A stretch of 64,000 bases of DNA, taken from Hofstenia miamia (taxonomy: Eukaryota > Xenacoelomorpha > Acoela > Hofsteniidae). Below the pieces are notes generated by a model. That model made no database searches, was not told the origin of the DNA, and saw nothing but the letters and a program-made list of their open reading frames with translations. Positions 11,339 to 22,060 of this stretch are shown piece by piece (within the stretch, counting starts at the first letter, position 1; every line of letters begins with the position of its first letter). Both the position numbers and the translations under genes were made by a program. The stretch is from the NCBI GenBank assembly GCA_900660155.1, contig CABFPE010000035.1, forward strand, positions 368,391-432,390, written 5' to 3'.

Positions 11339-12971
11339 ATGGGATTTATAAATTACTACGGATCTTTTATAGCAAATGTAGCGCATAAAACATGTAAAAT
11401 GATGGCATTACTGAAGAAAAATAATAATTTTGAGTGGACATGGAAAGAACAGGAGCAGTTAGATAACATAAAGAATGAATTAAGTAAAATGCCATCATTG
11501 AATACACCAGATTATGATAAGGAATATATTTTGGATTGTGATGCGAGACAGATGAAAAACAGTAAAGAGGTACCTATACAATTTTTAGTAGGAAATTTAA
11601 ACAAAGTGAAGAAAATTATGGATCTACAAAACTTGAAATGTTGTCATTGGTTGAGAACATAAAAAAATTTTGGTATTTTTTGATAGGACAAACCTTTAAA
11701 GTAAGGACAGATAATAGTGGATTGGCATGGCTAAAAAAGTTTTCAGGCAATAAATCGTCAATAGTATCAAGATGGATTGAATATCTTAATGAGTTTAAAT
11801 TCATGATAGAGCACTGGAAAGGGACATTACACAAAAATGCAGATTTTTGGACGGCATTACCAGAATATCAAAGAGACATTGAAAAAGTTGATGGTGAAAA
11901 GAAACAATTTCAATTCTTACCGCATAGTGAGTATACAGAGTTGCCTGAAATTAACGCAGATAAAAAAGGGAATACAATAATGCCTATAATGATTAAAGAA
12001 GAGATAACTGAAAATGATATAATTGAAAAGCAGAAAACAGATATTATTCTTAGAGAAATATAAGAAAAAGTGTGTAATGAAAATTGGATACTGGGAAAAG
12101 AAGCTAATAGTTATTTTCAAAGATACAAATGGAAAGTGAATAGTAATGGACTTCTATATGTTGAAGGAAAAACATTAAGAATAGCAATTCCCGAATATTA
12201 TAAAAGGGAATTTGTTAGGAAAGTACATGAAAATGGACATATTGGTATAATTCAAATGGAAAAAACGTTTAATGCGCAGTTTATAACAACAAGCATTAGA
12301 AGAACAGTGGAGGACATTATTAATAAATGTACTACATGTCTAATAAAAGCAAAAGTCATTTCCTGGTACAGACAGCACCACTTGAAAAAATAATTGCAAC
12401 CACACAAAATGAGATTGTTCATGTGGACTTGGAAAAGTTATTGCAAGATGATGAAGGTTATCAATACATAATAGATTCCAAAACAGCAAAGATAGTGGCA
12501 GAAAAGATCATGAAAGAAAGGATTTTGAAATTTTCACTGATGCAAACAATAATATCTGATAGAGGAGTACAATTTGAAAGCAAACTATTCAAAGAAATGG
12601 CTAAATTGATGGAATTTTTAACTGAGAAAACAACAGCATATCACCCACAGGTGAATAGAGCTGTTGAGAGATTGAATATAACTATGATTAAATTAATTGG
12701 AATATTAATGTCAAGAGTTGGAGGCAGAGATTGGAGAGAAGTGATAGAAATGGTGGAATACTTCTATAACACTTCAGTACATTCGACAATGGGAATGACC
12801 CCATATAAAGCGATCTATGGAAGAGAAGCAGCAACACCACTATCAATGCAATACCATACGTACTCCGAAAAACCAGATAATGAGTATATATGGAAGATTA
12901 AAGACCAAATTACGGAAATTCATGAAGCAATGTGTCATAACACAAAAAAATCTGTGATAAGACAGGAGTGA
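11339..12971 (+). pseudogene. Gypsy pol: RNase H and integrase parts (fossil)
   Basis: The RNase H region includes 'NNFEWTWKEQEQLDNIK', 'EYILDCDAR' and 'VRTDNSGLAWLKKFSG'. It is followed near 12.1 kb by the integrase zinc finger (HENGH ... CTTC) and the integrase core ('IVHVDLEKL', 'IISDRGVQFESKLF', 'TAYHPQVNRAVERLN', 'YNTSVHSTMGMTPYKAIYGR'). The integrase keeps recognisable D, D and E positions. Similarity to copy 1 runs through the whole block. The C-terminal tail reaches about 13.3 kb. Confidence 0.9.
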
Positions 12972-13485
12972 AATTTTAATAAAAAGATCTACAGCAAACC
13001 ACACAGGGAAGGAGATAAGGTTTACACGTACACTTTAATGAGAACACAAGACGTGAACCAAGTAAGGAAACTAAAAACACAGTGGTCAGGTCCATTCACT
13101 ATTACACAAACACACCCAAAAATAATTATAAACTTAATGATGGAAGAATATTACATTTTCAAAATTTAAAATGAGCAATAGTAAATATAGAGCAAGAAAT
13201 GCTTGATAAAAATGCAGAATTTAAAATTGTAAAGTTTGATGATGGCATATATGGCAAGATGAACCATTTAGATAGTGTACATGAAGAGGAATTCCAAGAG
13301 GAATATAGACCTGAAAAAGATGAACTGGAAGTCGAGTGAAGAGTAATGCCCCAGAGAGCAGTAAAAAACAAAATGAAATATAATTCAGAAATATGGGATA
13401 TTAATTTAGTAACTGAATTTAGGAAAAATGAAGAGAACAATGGTATGATCACTGATGAAAGCCAGAAGAGTGTGCAGGAGAAGGA

Positions 13486-13860
13486 CTCCACAATCTGATT
13501 GTCAATTAAAGGGCATGAGGATGGAGGAAACATCAACAAGCACTCCAATGAAAACTAGATCTCTGCAATCTGATTGCCAATTAAAGGGCATGACAATGGA
13601 GAGTTCACCACCTAGTAACAAGAGAAGACGAATTAGAAGACTAGCTCCGCAATCTGATTACCAATTAAAGGGTATGAGGATGGAGACTGCAACAAAATGA
13701 TCCCCCTCACCCAAATGTCAATTAAAGGGCAGGCGGATAAAAGAGGGTCATTGTCAGGATACTGATCATCAATTAAAGGACGTGAGGTTGGAAACACAAA
13801 ACTATGCACACTCCCCTTCAACATCTAGTAGTACTTGATGCCAACTAAAGGGCAAACAGG
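13486..13860 (+). repeat. Six spaced copies of a 25-36 base motif in the gypsy 3' region
   Basis: The motif reads approximately 'caatctgattgycaatta' then 'aagggcatgaggatgga'. Copies start near 13491, 13566, 13650, 13713, 13763 and 13838, so spacing is roughly 50-84 bases. The first three are the best kept and are read in one open frame as SD(C/Y)QLKGM(R/T)ME. The later three lose the first half but keep 'caattaaagg'. The spacer sequences are unrelated, so this is a repeated short motif and not a plain tandem array. Confidence 0.85.
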
Positions 13861-13877
13861 AAACAGCATCAATTACC

Positions 13878-14318
13878 ATGAAAGATTGGGAAACTCAGCC
13901 AATAAGTGATGACTCCAACATTGATATTTCAGAATGTCCTTCAACAAGCTCATTCCCAACAACAACGGAAAGTTCAGGAATATTCTCATATAGACAAACA
14001 CCAACAACAACAAAATCATCTCAGTCTGAAGAAAGAGAAAACCGAATGACAAAAGTAGGCAGAGAATGGATACATCCATATTTTTTTTGTGCGAAAATGG
14101 ATAACCTGTTGCCACAAACAAAACGACTAATCAGAGAGAATACATTGACAAAAGAAAATGAGAGTTTAGCAATTCCCATAGTGATTGACAAAAAGAATTG
14201 GCCTACATTTAATACAATAATTGCATACACAGTAGAGATGAAAGAAGAATTCAATTGGCCATACTTTAAGAGTATGGAACACATCACATTTGATGAACAT
14301 TTAGGAATTAGGAATTAA
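13878..14318 (+). CDS. Extra open frame downstream of gypsy integrase, unknown function
   Basis: A 146-residue open stretch placed where some Ty3/gypsy elements carry env or another third gene. It begins with an S/T-rich low-complexity segment (about residues 10-55, 'SSFPTTTESS', 'TPTTTKSSQS'). A more ordinary globular-looking half follows ('GREWIHPYFFCAKMDN', 'VIDKKNWPTFNTIIAYTVEM'). There is no signal peptide and no membrane segment, so it is not an obvious envelope gene. Its stop lies immediately before the 3' terminal repeat at 14320. I do not recognise the family. It may be the tail of a longer accessory product or a DNA- or RNA-binding adaptor of the element. Confidence 0.5.
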   Translation: MKDWETQPISDDSNIDISECPSTSSFPTTTESSGIFSYRQTPTTTKSSQSEERENRMTKVGREWIHPYFFCAKMDNLLPQTKRLIRENTLTKENESLAIPIVIDKKNWPTFNTIIAYTVEMKEEFNWPYFKSMEHITFDEHLGIRN

Positions 14319-14319
14319 T

Positions 14320-14392
14320 TGTCATATACACTGTGAGAAAGTAATAAGTTACTCTTGATTAAGAGTGGAATTTGAATTGGCAAGATTCTACA
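14320..14392 (+). repeat. Short terminal repeat at the 3' end of gypsy copy 2 (R3)
   Basis: 73 bases starting TGTC and ending TTCTACA. They match 7907-7978 at most positions (for example 'gtaataagttactcttgatt') and match 6112-6190 reversed. Similarity stops at the TG and CA ends. Either this is an exceptionally short LTR, or it is what remains of a longer LTR whose 5' copies are the R arms. Confidence 0.75.
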
Positions 14393-17250
14393 TTAGCATG
14401 CTTACAATAAACAATAAATCATATTTGTTTTGTTCATTATACATTCCTCCTAATAATGAAGTAAGAGTTAAATTCTTACAAAATCAAATTGATATATTTT
14501 AGTAAGAAAAAGAATTGTTAGGCATTGGTATTCTAATCTTTGGAAATTTAGTGCACAGCATCCTAGTTTGTGTGATCATTGCAAATATGATGCAGAAGAT
14601 ATCATTTCAATAACTTATTAAATAAACCTGTAATGATACTTAGTCAGGGTGAATACCAATTTGAAGTAAATTTATGGTAAGAGTGTAACTGACTTAGCAA
14701 TAGTGTTAAAAGAAATTGATAGACATCTAGTGACTCAATATGTGGATAAGAATGCCCAACTTTTTTGTGGAACTTCTCCAAAATTTCAAATTTTTGAATT
14801 TGTGAAAAATAAATCTAGAGTAATTGTACAGTTAGATTTATCAAAAGTCATTTGGATTGCATGGAAAACAGAACTTGAACAGTAAATTGAAAAAATTAAT
14901 ACTAAAAAACAGTCATACATTAAAACACAAACCTCACAATAAGCAATAATATGATTCTTAAAAAAGAAAATTTCAAAATATTGTAAACCTTTTTAGAATA
15001 ATTAATTAACAATACTCTCTTAGATTCTACAAAAATAAGAATTGCATTTCTAGTATGATCTTCATGACATAATAAAGTGATCTTTGAAAATAATCAGCAA
15101 AAATTTAGTGATGAGCTACAATTAGCTGCTAATATTTGAATCACTCAATTTTAAATCTGGACCTGAATTTTGGAATAGATACAAACACACTTTGAAGCTT
15201 AGCTCATCAAAACACAATGTTGGTATTTTAAGACAATTAAGATAACAAATTAAATACGAATATTGAGGAAAAGGAAATAATTATTTTCAACACTCTTTTC
15301 ACTGACAAGCAATTAATGAATTGCAAGTTTGATGAAAAATATCCTAAAGAAATTGAAAAATGTATTATTCAAAAGTCTGAAGCAGATGATATGAATAATT
15401 TAAGTAACCAGATTGTTCTTAGTGAAATATTTGGATCAGTAAAAGTTTTGGGTACCAATGGTAATAATTTGATCTGGATGGTATACATCCTTGTATGCTA
15501 AAGAATTTAGGTTTTTATGCAAAACCAACAATATTATCTTGAAGAAGGCAAATATATTTGGAAAGAAGGACGAGTAATCTTTATAAGAAAATCTTGTAAA
15601 ACTAGTAATGCAGATCCTGAATCATACAGATCTTTGAGTCTAAACAGTTATTTGGTAAATTATTTAGAATAATTTTGGGTTTTAGAATGAGATTTGCCTT
15701 TAAGAATATTCTAATTAAATACACAAGAAGGTTTTTGCAAGCATCATAATATTTCAAAAATATATTTTTAGATTGAAATTAGCTGTTCAATTAGCAATGT
15801 TAGAGAACAATAGTACTTTACTAATAGCAATAGACCTTGAAAAAGCATTTGATACAGTGTGGCTAAGGGGCTTATTACAAATTGAAGTTATTGGGGTTAA
15901 AGGAAATTTTTTTGCTAAGAAAAAACTTTATATTCTCAAGAAATTGTCAGCTACATATAAATGGATACAATGGTGTTACAAGAAATGTGAAAATTGGGTT
16001 GCCACATGGTTCTGTTTTATCTCCACTATTTTGTACATCAATGGTATTTTTGATAAACTATATTCTCAATGATATAAATATGCCTATAATGTTACAATTT
16101 TACAATCCACTTCAAATATACATTTTGCATATCAAAGACTACAGTCTGTTTGTAATAAAATTGATGCATAGTGCAAGAAATTGAGATTAAATAATTATGA
16201 AGCTAAAACAGAAATAGGTAATATTAAAATCAATTCAGAAATTTGTAAATATTCCTTGTCTTTGAAAAAATTCTTGGTACTTCATTTGATTCAAAGTTAA
16301 AATTTAAGTTACATACAGACAAAGTAGAAATTTGTGCTAGAAATGCCTGGGATTTTACCATGGAAAGATGTTGCATTCAATAGGGATTACAAGCTAATAC
16401 AATTATGAAGTTATTTGAAACAATTGTAGCTCCAATCTATAACTATGAGAGCAGAATATGGTTGCATAAATATACTAAGATTTTCAGTAAATTCCAATCT
16501 GAACTAATGAAAGCAACAATTGGTGCAATATGGAAACCTAAAACAGATGCTTTAGAAATAATTACTCAATGTCCACCATTAGATGTCAATCATAAAACCA
16601 ATACAGTAATACTGTATAATTTCTTTCAATTTGTGGTAAATCTATATCAAATCAAGAAGAGCCCTTATTACAACAAATTATAGTATCATTTAAATTACAC
16701 AAATCAGATGCAGCATTATATAGAACATGGAGTATATAATATTTGAATGTGCAACAAATACTGAGTTATCTAGAGACTTCAGTCTGCAAACATAATATGC
16801 CTAATACCTGCTTAGAAAAACTTCATTATAAATGCTCTGAAAATAAAGCATTTATGTTTAATTAATGGCATCATAGATATTCAAATAGAACAACTGATTT
16901 AGATGATTTAAGATTAATAATAGATAAAGTCCCAGATAAATGAATTTAAATCTGGAAAACATCATTGGTCAGTAATTAGTTTAAATGTAATCAATGATAA
17001 TTGTATGCTTGTCTATGATTTATATCAAAAATCTCAAACATATTCACCAATATTTATCTATCAACAAGTTGAAGAACATTTATCTCATTTTATTATTCTC
17101 ATGTTAAACATTTTTAATGTGCTGAAGCTATTGGAATTAAATGAAGTTGAAGATTTTAATAAATTGATTTATTTTACAATAAACTGTGGTTGATTTTAGT
17201 ACATAGAACAATAAAAAAACAAGAAAAGGTGATGAACAATCAAAGGCAAA
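14393..17250 (+). mobile_element. Decayed LINE (Jockey/I-like non-LTR retrotransposon)
   Basis: Starts abruptly next to the gypsy 3' repeat, already inside an AP-endonuclease domain ('LFCSLYIPPNNEVRVKFLQ', about 14.42 kb). The N-terminal half of EN and any ORF1 are missing. RT signatures follow: 'GRVIFIRKSCKT...DPESYRSLSL' (about 15.57-15.64 kb), 'LLIAIDLEKAFDTVWLRGLL' (about 15.8 kb, motif A) and 'GLPHGSVLSPLF' (about 16.0 kb, motif B). The conserved C-terminal block 'ETIVAPIYNYESRIW' with 'QSELMKATIGAIW' is at about 16.41-16.5 kb. Many stops and frame changes are scattered throughout. An early copy order could be LINE first, then gypsy into or beside it. Confidence 0.85.
15773..16200 (+). 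pseudogene. LINE reverse transcriptase palm fragment
   Basis: Two overlapping frames carry the palm. One holds 'IAIDLEKAFDTVWLRGL', where the first D belongs to the catalytic motif A. The other holds 'GYNGVTRNVKIGLPHGSVLSP' (split here by the length rule of this report), the loop and motif B typical of Jockey- and I-clade RTs. A frame change separates them at about 15.9 kb. The FADD-type motif C is not recognisable in the following 150 bases, where 'QFYNPLQIYI' sits at its place, so the catalytic centre is lost. Confidence 0.8.
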
Positions 17251-18222
17251 ATTTGAAAGACTTTGAAGAAAAAAAAATTATGCACATATTGTACAATTGG
17301 TGGCAAGCAACTATAGCAGCATAGCTTAGGAACTAATTGACTCTGCAGAAGGTTACACAAAAGGCCTTAATAAAACAGCCACAATTCTAACAAAATAATC
17401 AATAATGGATCTAACAAATAAACATCAGTAATTCATCCATTGTAACCTGTAACTGTTTAGAGAGAAACACATCCAGGATGACCAATTCATACAGCTACCA
17501 GCTGAAGTGCTACCTGAGGGGAAGGCAGCTCATGATTTGATAGTGCAGTACTATCCTAATTGCCTCTTACTTTATTATCTAGCTCATTACAATAAAACAG
17601 TCTCAATGTAGTTCTTATTTCTCAGCTCACTCCTAAATAGCACATAATTGCCATGCATTCACATTAACCAATGGTTTATTATAATTACAGTGTATCAATG
17701 TTATTGGTGCAATGTTGGAAATGAATGAGGGTCATATTTTCCCTATACCTAGCCATAACTTAATACAAACCACTATTCAGGCTGCTAACTGTATGAAAGC
17801 CACACGTCAAATCAGTTCACAATTAACAGTGGTTCCCAAATTGTTGCAGTGACTTAAGTGATCATTATTGTAAAAATAATACAATTAAAGAAAAAGTGCA
17901 AATATCAAAGAGAGTTGAACGCATTGAGGTAAGGTAAACTCTATTGCTCAATTGCTACATTGTTTGCCCTATTTATACAAAGTTAAAATAATTACTGCTC
18001 TTTGTTTACAACTTAAATCATACAATCATGTTTCCGTCGCAAATTTAATTGAGCAACAAAAACATGTATTACAGCATTGAGGGGACATAATTATAGCAAC
18101 AAAAAACTGAACTCAAAAAAGACAAGTTGACGTCAGAGTGAATCATTATGAATAACAAATTAATTAAAAATTAAATCAAATTAAAAAATCTCTGAGTGAC
18201 TCTACATGCCCCCTTGATCAAT
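17251..18222. other. Non-coding stretch
   Basis: A/T-rich sequence between the LINE tail and the decayed U1 block. I see no open frame or repeat that I can assign. Confidence 0.4.
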
Positions 18223-18861
18223 TTAATTTTGCACAAGTAACTGGAGGAGTGCCTCAGATATGACTTTTTGAATGACTTCAACTAGCTCAATAGCCAGGAG
18301 TTCATCCCAGCAGTGTACCTCAGTGTATTGGGGAGTTTGCATCAGCTGCATGAGAACTTCCCACTGGGTGACCACTTTGTTTTGTAGTTTGAAGAACTGC
18401 AGTGTCAGGAGCCTGGAACTCATGGGGCAGTGCTGACGTAAGTTATTAAGCCTCTGAGTGAAGGTGTTATAAAATTGGGCATACAAGCAAAGCCCCTTTA
18501 GCACAATCATGAGAGTCATGAGTGAATCCATGTCTGACATATGAGCATCTTGTGCATTTATAGTGGTGTCTGGATAGAAGTGTTAGAAGACCTCATGTAG
18601 TGATCCCATTCAGGTGGCATAATCAACAAACAAGAAGCAGAACTCCTGTACCTGCTAGAGTGTCATTGTTTTGGGGTTGGACATGCTGGCCCACAACATC
18701 GTGATTATATCAATGTGCTTGGTCACATCATAATATCAAGTAATTGTCTCTACATTGTTTATCCACATAGGATCACCTGTTGCCTGAAAAAATATGAGGA
18801 CCTGAGAGTTTAGCTTTCCTATCTTGTCATGGATCTTCTGAAGTTGTTCACGTATGGATAA
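18223..18861 (-). pseudogene. Unknown coding family U, copy 1 (decayed)
   Basis: A minus-strand block of about 210 residues in a single frame with about four breaks. It matches the blocks at 50.66-51.35 kb and 57.92-58.48 kb position by position. Shared anchors in order: L-S/P-I-x2-Q (here 'LSIREQLQKI'), 'YYDVT', 'FYPDTTIN', 'MTLMIVLKGL', 'FTQRLNNLRQHC', 'EVLMQLMQT'. The last 105 residues (18223-18540) are open. The block looks mostly helical and has no signal peptide or membrane segment. The upstream part continues beyond the inserted small LTR element, at 19797-19900 ('YVLFCISKGTICPVL'). No family recognised. It could be the accessory gene of a mobile element or a multi-copy host gene. Confidence 0.65.
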
Positions 18862-19050
18862 TGTAGCATTGCTGGTAGTTGTTACTATTTATCGGCCAGA
18901 CCTCGCGCTTTTCTTGTTAGTGACTGGTAGTTATAATATTTGTACATATTGTAAATATTGTATATATAAAGCCGAAAGCATTTTGTAAATAGATATAGTT
19001 TGAACTGTATTCTCTTTGAGTTCGCTAGAATCACACCCCAGTGATCTACA
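18862..19050 (+). repeat. TRIM-like element, 5' LTR
   Basis: 189 bases, TGTAGC...CTACA, differing from 19606-19796 at only a few positions ('cattgctgg' versus 'catcgctgg', 'aaatagatat' versus 'aaataaaaaa', and a shortened 3' tip). Confidence 0.88.
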
Positions 19051-19103
19051 TGGCGACCATGACAGGACCGTGATGTGATGCAGAACATTCTAATGACTCT
19101 CTG

Positions 19104-19535
19104 CAAGATTAACGCAATCAATAGGGGTCAGACAATCCTACGCCTTAGTTTTTGCATGTTTGAGTGAGGAGCTTATAATGATGCTGCAAAGAAGATGGTT
19201 TTTAGTTTGCTGTTCTCAGTCATTGCTGGCCACAATTGGTGATGGACACGGTTTCAATGGTTAAATCTGATGCCTCTCCACAAGATTAACGCAATCAATA
19301 GGGGTCAGACAATCCTACGCCTTAGTTTTTGCATGTTTGAGTGAGGAGCTTATAATGATGCTGCAAAGAAGATGGTTTTTAGTTTGCTGTTCTCAGTCAT
19401 TGCTGGCCACAATTGGTGATGGACACGGTTTCAATGGTTAAATCTGATGCCTCTCCGCAAGATTAACGCAATCGATAGGGGTCAGACAATCCTACGCCTT
19501 AGTTTTTGCATGTTTGAGTGAAGAGCTGTCAAATG
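19104..19535 (+). repeat. 177-bp tandem repeat, about 2.4 copies
   Basis: The unit start 'caagattaacgcaatca' occurs at 19104, 19281 and 19458, giving a period of exactly 177. The first two units are virtually identical. The third stops after about 78 bases. The unit has no open frame of interest. The homogeneity points to recent duplication within the element. Confidence 0.95.
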
Positions 19536-19605
19536 GATCCTTTTGGGCCAAATCCTCCGCCATTGGGCACACAAGAAAAGTCGCCGAGTCTGGCCTGGGG
19601 CGGCG

Positions 19606-19796
19606 TGTAGCATCGCTGGTAGTTGTTACTATTTATCAGCCAGACCTCGCGCTTTTCTTGTTAGTGACTGGTAGTTGTAATATTTGTACATATTGTAAAT
19701 ATTGTATATATAAAGCCGAAAGCATTTTGTAAATAAAAAATAGTTTGAACTGTATTCTCTTTGAGTTCGCTAGAATCACACCCCAGTGATTCTACA
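19606..19796 (+). repeat. TRIM-like element, 3' LTR
   Basis: 191 bases, TGTAGC...TTCTACA, the partner of 18862-19050. It follows a G-rich polypurine-like tract. Confidence 0.88.
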
Positions 19797-19900
19797 CAAT
19801 ACTGGACATATAGTTCCTTTGCTAATGCAAAACAGGACATATTGCCCCTTAACTCCTAAAATAAAGTACACTTTGCTGTGTGCTTATGCTACAAAGTTTC
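19797..19900 (-). pseudogene. Upstream fragment of unknown family U, copy 1
   Basis: On the far side of the TRIM-like element the minus strand encodes 'GVKGQYVLFCISKGTICPVL'. In position and pattern this corresponds to 'RVFIEVDITPYDLYRDW' just before the shared L-P-I-x2-Q in copy 2 at 50.7 kb. This suggests the small LTR element split the copy. The match is short and weak. Confidence 0.4.
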
Positions 19901-20004
19901 TTTAAATTTTTGTGTACTGTCTTCTTTTCCTTATTTACAAATATAAAGTAATAATTAGACAAACTTTCAAAAAGTTCTGGATTAAAAGAATTATCCTTAG
20001 CAAT

Positions 20005-20520
20005 TCAATTTTTGTCATGATTATCAACAGGAGTACACAAAACCATGTGTGTACAATTTGTCCTTATTTTCTTTGGAATATTGTTATAAGATTGTGAAAT
20101 ATATATTGCTGATATGTTATGATGACTACCATCAGTGAAATGATTTGCAATTTTATTTTGTGTCTTTTCTGGGGCACTTACAAGGTCATCAAAGATAACT
20201 ATTTTTCTACCTGCTGTTGAACATTCATTAGTGTTTTTTAGAAATTCTTCTGGTAATATTTCTAAAATATTGTAGCCTACTTGATTTGATATGCTTTTCA
20301 TTATCTTAATTAGATTTTGTATTTTTTCTTAATGAAAATTTGGAGTATAGATGTATAATTTATCATAATATATAAGAGGTCTTAAAACCATATTCATTGA
20401 TAAATTAGTTTTTCCACATCCTGATTTTCCACATATAAGCATTCTAAAGTCTTCTAATAAGAAATCTACTGGTGATTTGTCATTTTTCACTTTTGGAGTA
20501 TCATAATTAATAAACTTCAT
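20005..20520 (-). pseudogene. Polinton packaging ATPase, A32/FtsK-HerA type (fossil)
   Basis: The N-terminal part carries 'DFRMLICGKSGCGKTNLSMN', a Walker A loop GKSGCGKT. The C-terminal part carries 'GRKIVIFDDLVSAPEKTQ', a Walker B with paired D residues, and 'SAIYISQSYNNIPKKIRTN', the sensor-like block with the Q of this family. In the intact element such an ATPase is thought to pump DNA into capsids. It is divergently oriented to the integrase gene. Part of a broken element. Confidence 0.92.
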
Positions 20521-20599
20521 TATATAAGGATAAAGAAAATATTTTTTCCTGGGAAATTTCCTTTCCCTTTTAAGTAAGGGTGAAAATAATTTGACACCA

Positions 20600-22060
20600 A
20601 ATTTAACTTACTGTGTTAAAGAAAAAAGATTAACAGGTTCTATTCCAGGCTCTGGACAATTACTTATGACAAAAAATGGATGTAATATGCTGAAATCAAT
20701 TTGTAGCAATTGCAGAAGTAAAAAGACACAATTTGTTTGAAGTAAAGTTGGAAAGGGAAGTAAAGTTGGTGGGGCCCTTGATATTCATTAAGCAATTCGT
20801 TACCTTCCAAAACCAAAAAAGAGGTTTCACACTTCCAAATCATAAATATACTGGACCATATAATCCTTTACAGAAACAATTGAAAAATAATGTACAGCCA
20901 TATAATCAAATTGATGCTATTTCTAGAGAACATGATATATGTTATAACAAATCTCAAAAGGGGAAAGCTAACTGTGACAAACACATGTTGAATAATATAA
21001 GAAAAGTTAACCCTAAGAATATCTGTGAAAGATTTGATAAGTTATTAGTCTCAAATGTTATTGGTACAAAACATATGTTAGGTTTGGAAAGGAAAACAGA
21101 GCTTTCCAATGTAAACATTAAAAAAAACTTGAAAAGAGAAAGGGTTATTTCCCCACAGGAAACTTTAGCTATTGAACTTCACAAACCTATTAAAAGAAAT
21201 TTTAGAAGAAGACAGGTGAATGTAAATCATTTAGATTAAATTTGGTATGCTGACTTAGTTGATATGCAAGAATTCAGCAGGTGGAATAAGTGTTATAAAT
21301 ATTTATTGATGATTATAAATGCATTTTCAAAGTATGGGTGGATTATTTGACTAAAAGATAAAACTGGACCTACTGTTAGAGATGCATTAAAGGGTGAATT
21401 ACATTCATCCTCCAGAATTCCAAAATTTCTATGGGTTGATAAAGGAAAGGAATTTTATAAGCATGTTCAAGAACTATGTGACAAATATAAAATAAAGATG
21501 TACTCAACAGAAAATCTTGAGAAGAATTCAATTGTTGAAAGATTTAATAGTACAATTAAAAGCAAAATGTGGAAAGAATTCACAAAGCAGAATCATACAC
21601 AATATTTGGATATACTTCCTAAAATATTAAATGAATACAATAATACAAAACATAGCTCTATAAAAATGACTCCAATTGAAGCTTCCAAAGAGAAAAATGA
21701 AGATGAAGTTTACAACAATTTGTGTAATGGGTTTAACAATGACATTAAAAACCTAGATGCTAAAGAATAAGGGAACAAAGTTTCTATTGCACCTAAATTT
21801 AAATTTAAAGTAAGTGATAAAGTAAACTTAAAAGGAAAGTTTTTGATAAAGGTTATACACCAAACTGGACTGAAGAAATATTTATTATTGATAAATTAAA
21901 ATTAACAGACCCTATAACATACACATTGAAGGATTTAGCTGATGAAGAAATAAAAGGATCATTTTATGAAGAAGAATTGCAAAAAACTAATCAAGATATA
22001 TTTAGAATTGAAAAAGTGTTAAGAAAAAAGAATGGAATGGACTTTGTTAAATGGTAGTGA
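20600..22060 (+). pseudogene. Polinton integrase with PLA2-like N-terminal domain (fossil)
   Basis: An N-terminal cysteine-bearing segment ('MLKSICSNCRSKKTQFV', about 20.69-20.74 kb) comes first. A domain then follows that resembles the phospholipase-A2-like domain of parvovirus VP1 ('GPYNPLQKQLKNN', then 'NQIDAISREHDICYNKS' with the H-D pair). Next is 'ELHKPIKRNFRRRQV', and then the DDE integrase core ('WYADLVDMQEFSRWNKCYKY', 'FLWVDKGKEFYKH', 'SIVERFNSTIKSKMWKEF', 'NTKHSSIKMTPIEA'). This domain order is well known from annotated Polintons of other invertebrates, so the arrangement is not new. A chromodomain-like tail follows. Part of a broken element. Confidence 0.9.

Larger units (their letters stand above)
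7907..14392 (+). mobile_element. Ty3/gypsy-like LTR retroelement, copy 2 (fossil, most parts present)
   Basis: A direct repeat of 72-73 bases (7907-7978 and 14320-14392, both TGTC...TTCTACA) flanks the element. Parts in order: leader with primer-site-like sequence; gag with coiled coil (about 8.29-8.79 kb), capsid-like region (8.83-9.55 kb) and CCHC knuckle 'CQTCGKKGHMKKYC' (about 9.65 kb); protease 'DTGAVISIITD' (about 9.9 kb); reverse transcriptase with 'LCIDFRKLND', 'CIDLCKAYWQV' and 'DDILIASD' (10.5-11.2 kb); RNase H (11.3-12.0 kb); integrase (12.1-13.3 kb); then a 3' region with a repeated motif and an extra open frame. It is broken, with about ten breaks. No clear target-site duplication is seen. 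Middle-aged to old, but better kept than copy 1. Confidence 0.9.
18862..19796 (+). mobile_element. Small non-autonomous LTR element (TRIM-like)
   Basis: Two LTRs of about 190 bases (18862-19050 and 19606-19796) begin TGTAGC and end TCTACA. They are nearly identical and each contains a TATA-like 'tatatataaa' in the middle. A primer-site-like 'tggcgaccatgacagg' starts directly after the first LTR (19051), and a G-rich tract 'ctggggcggcg' precedes the second. The interior is only 555 bases, has no retroviral genes, and is filled largely by a 177-bp tandem repeat. The element looks structurally whole and young compared with its surroundings. I could not find identical bases flanking it. It lies inside the U1 block. 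Confidence 0.88.
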
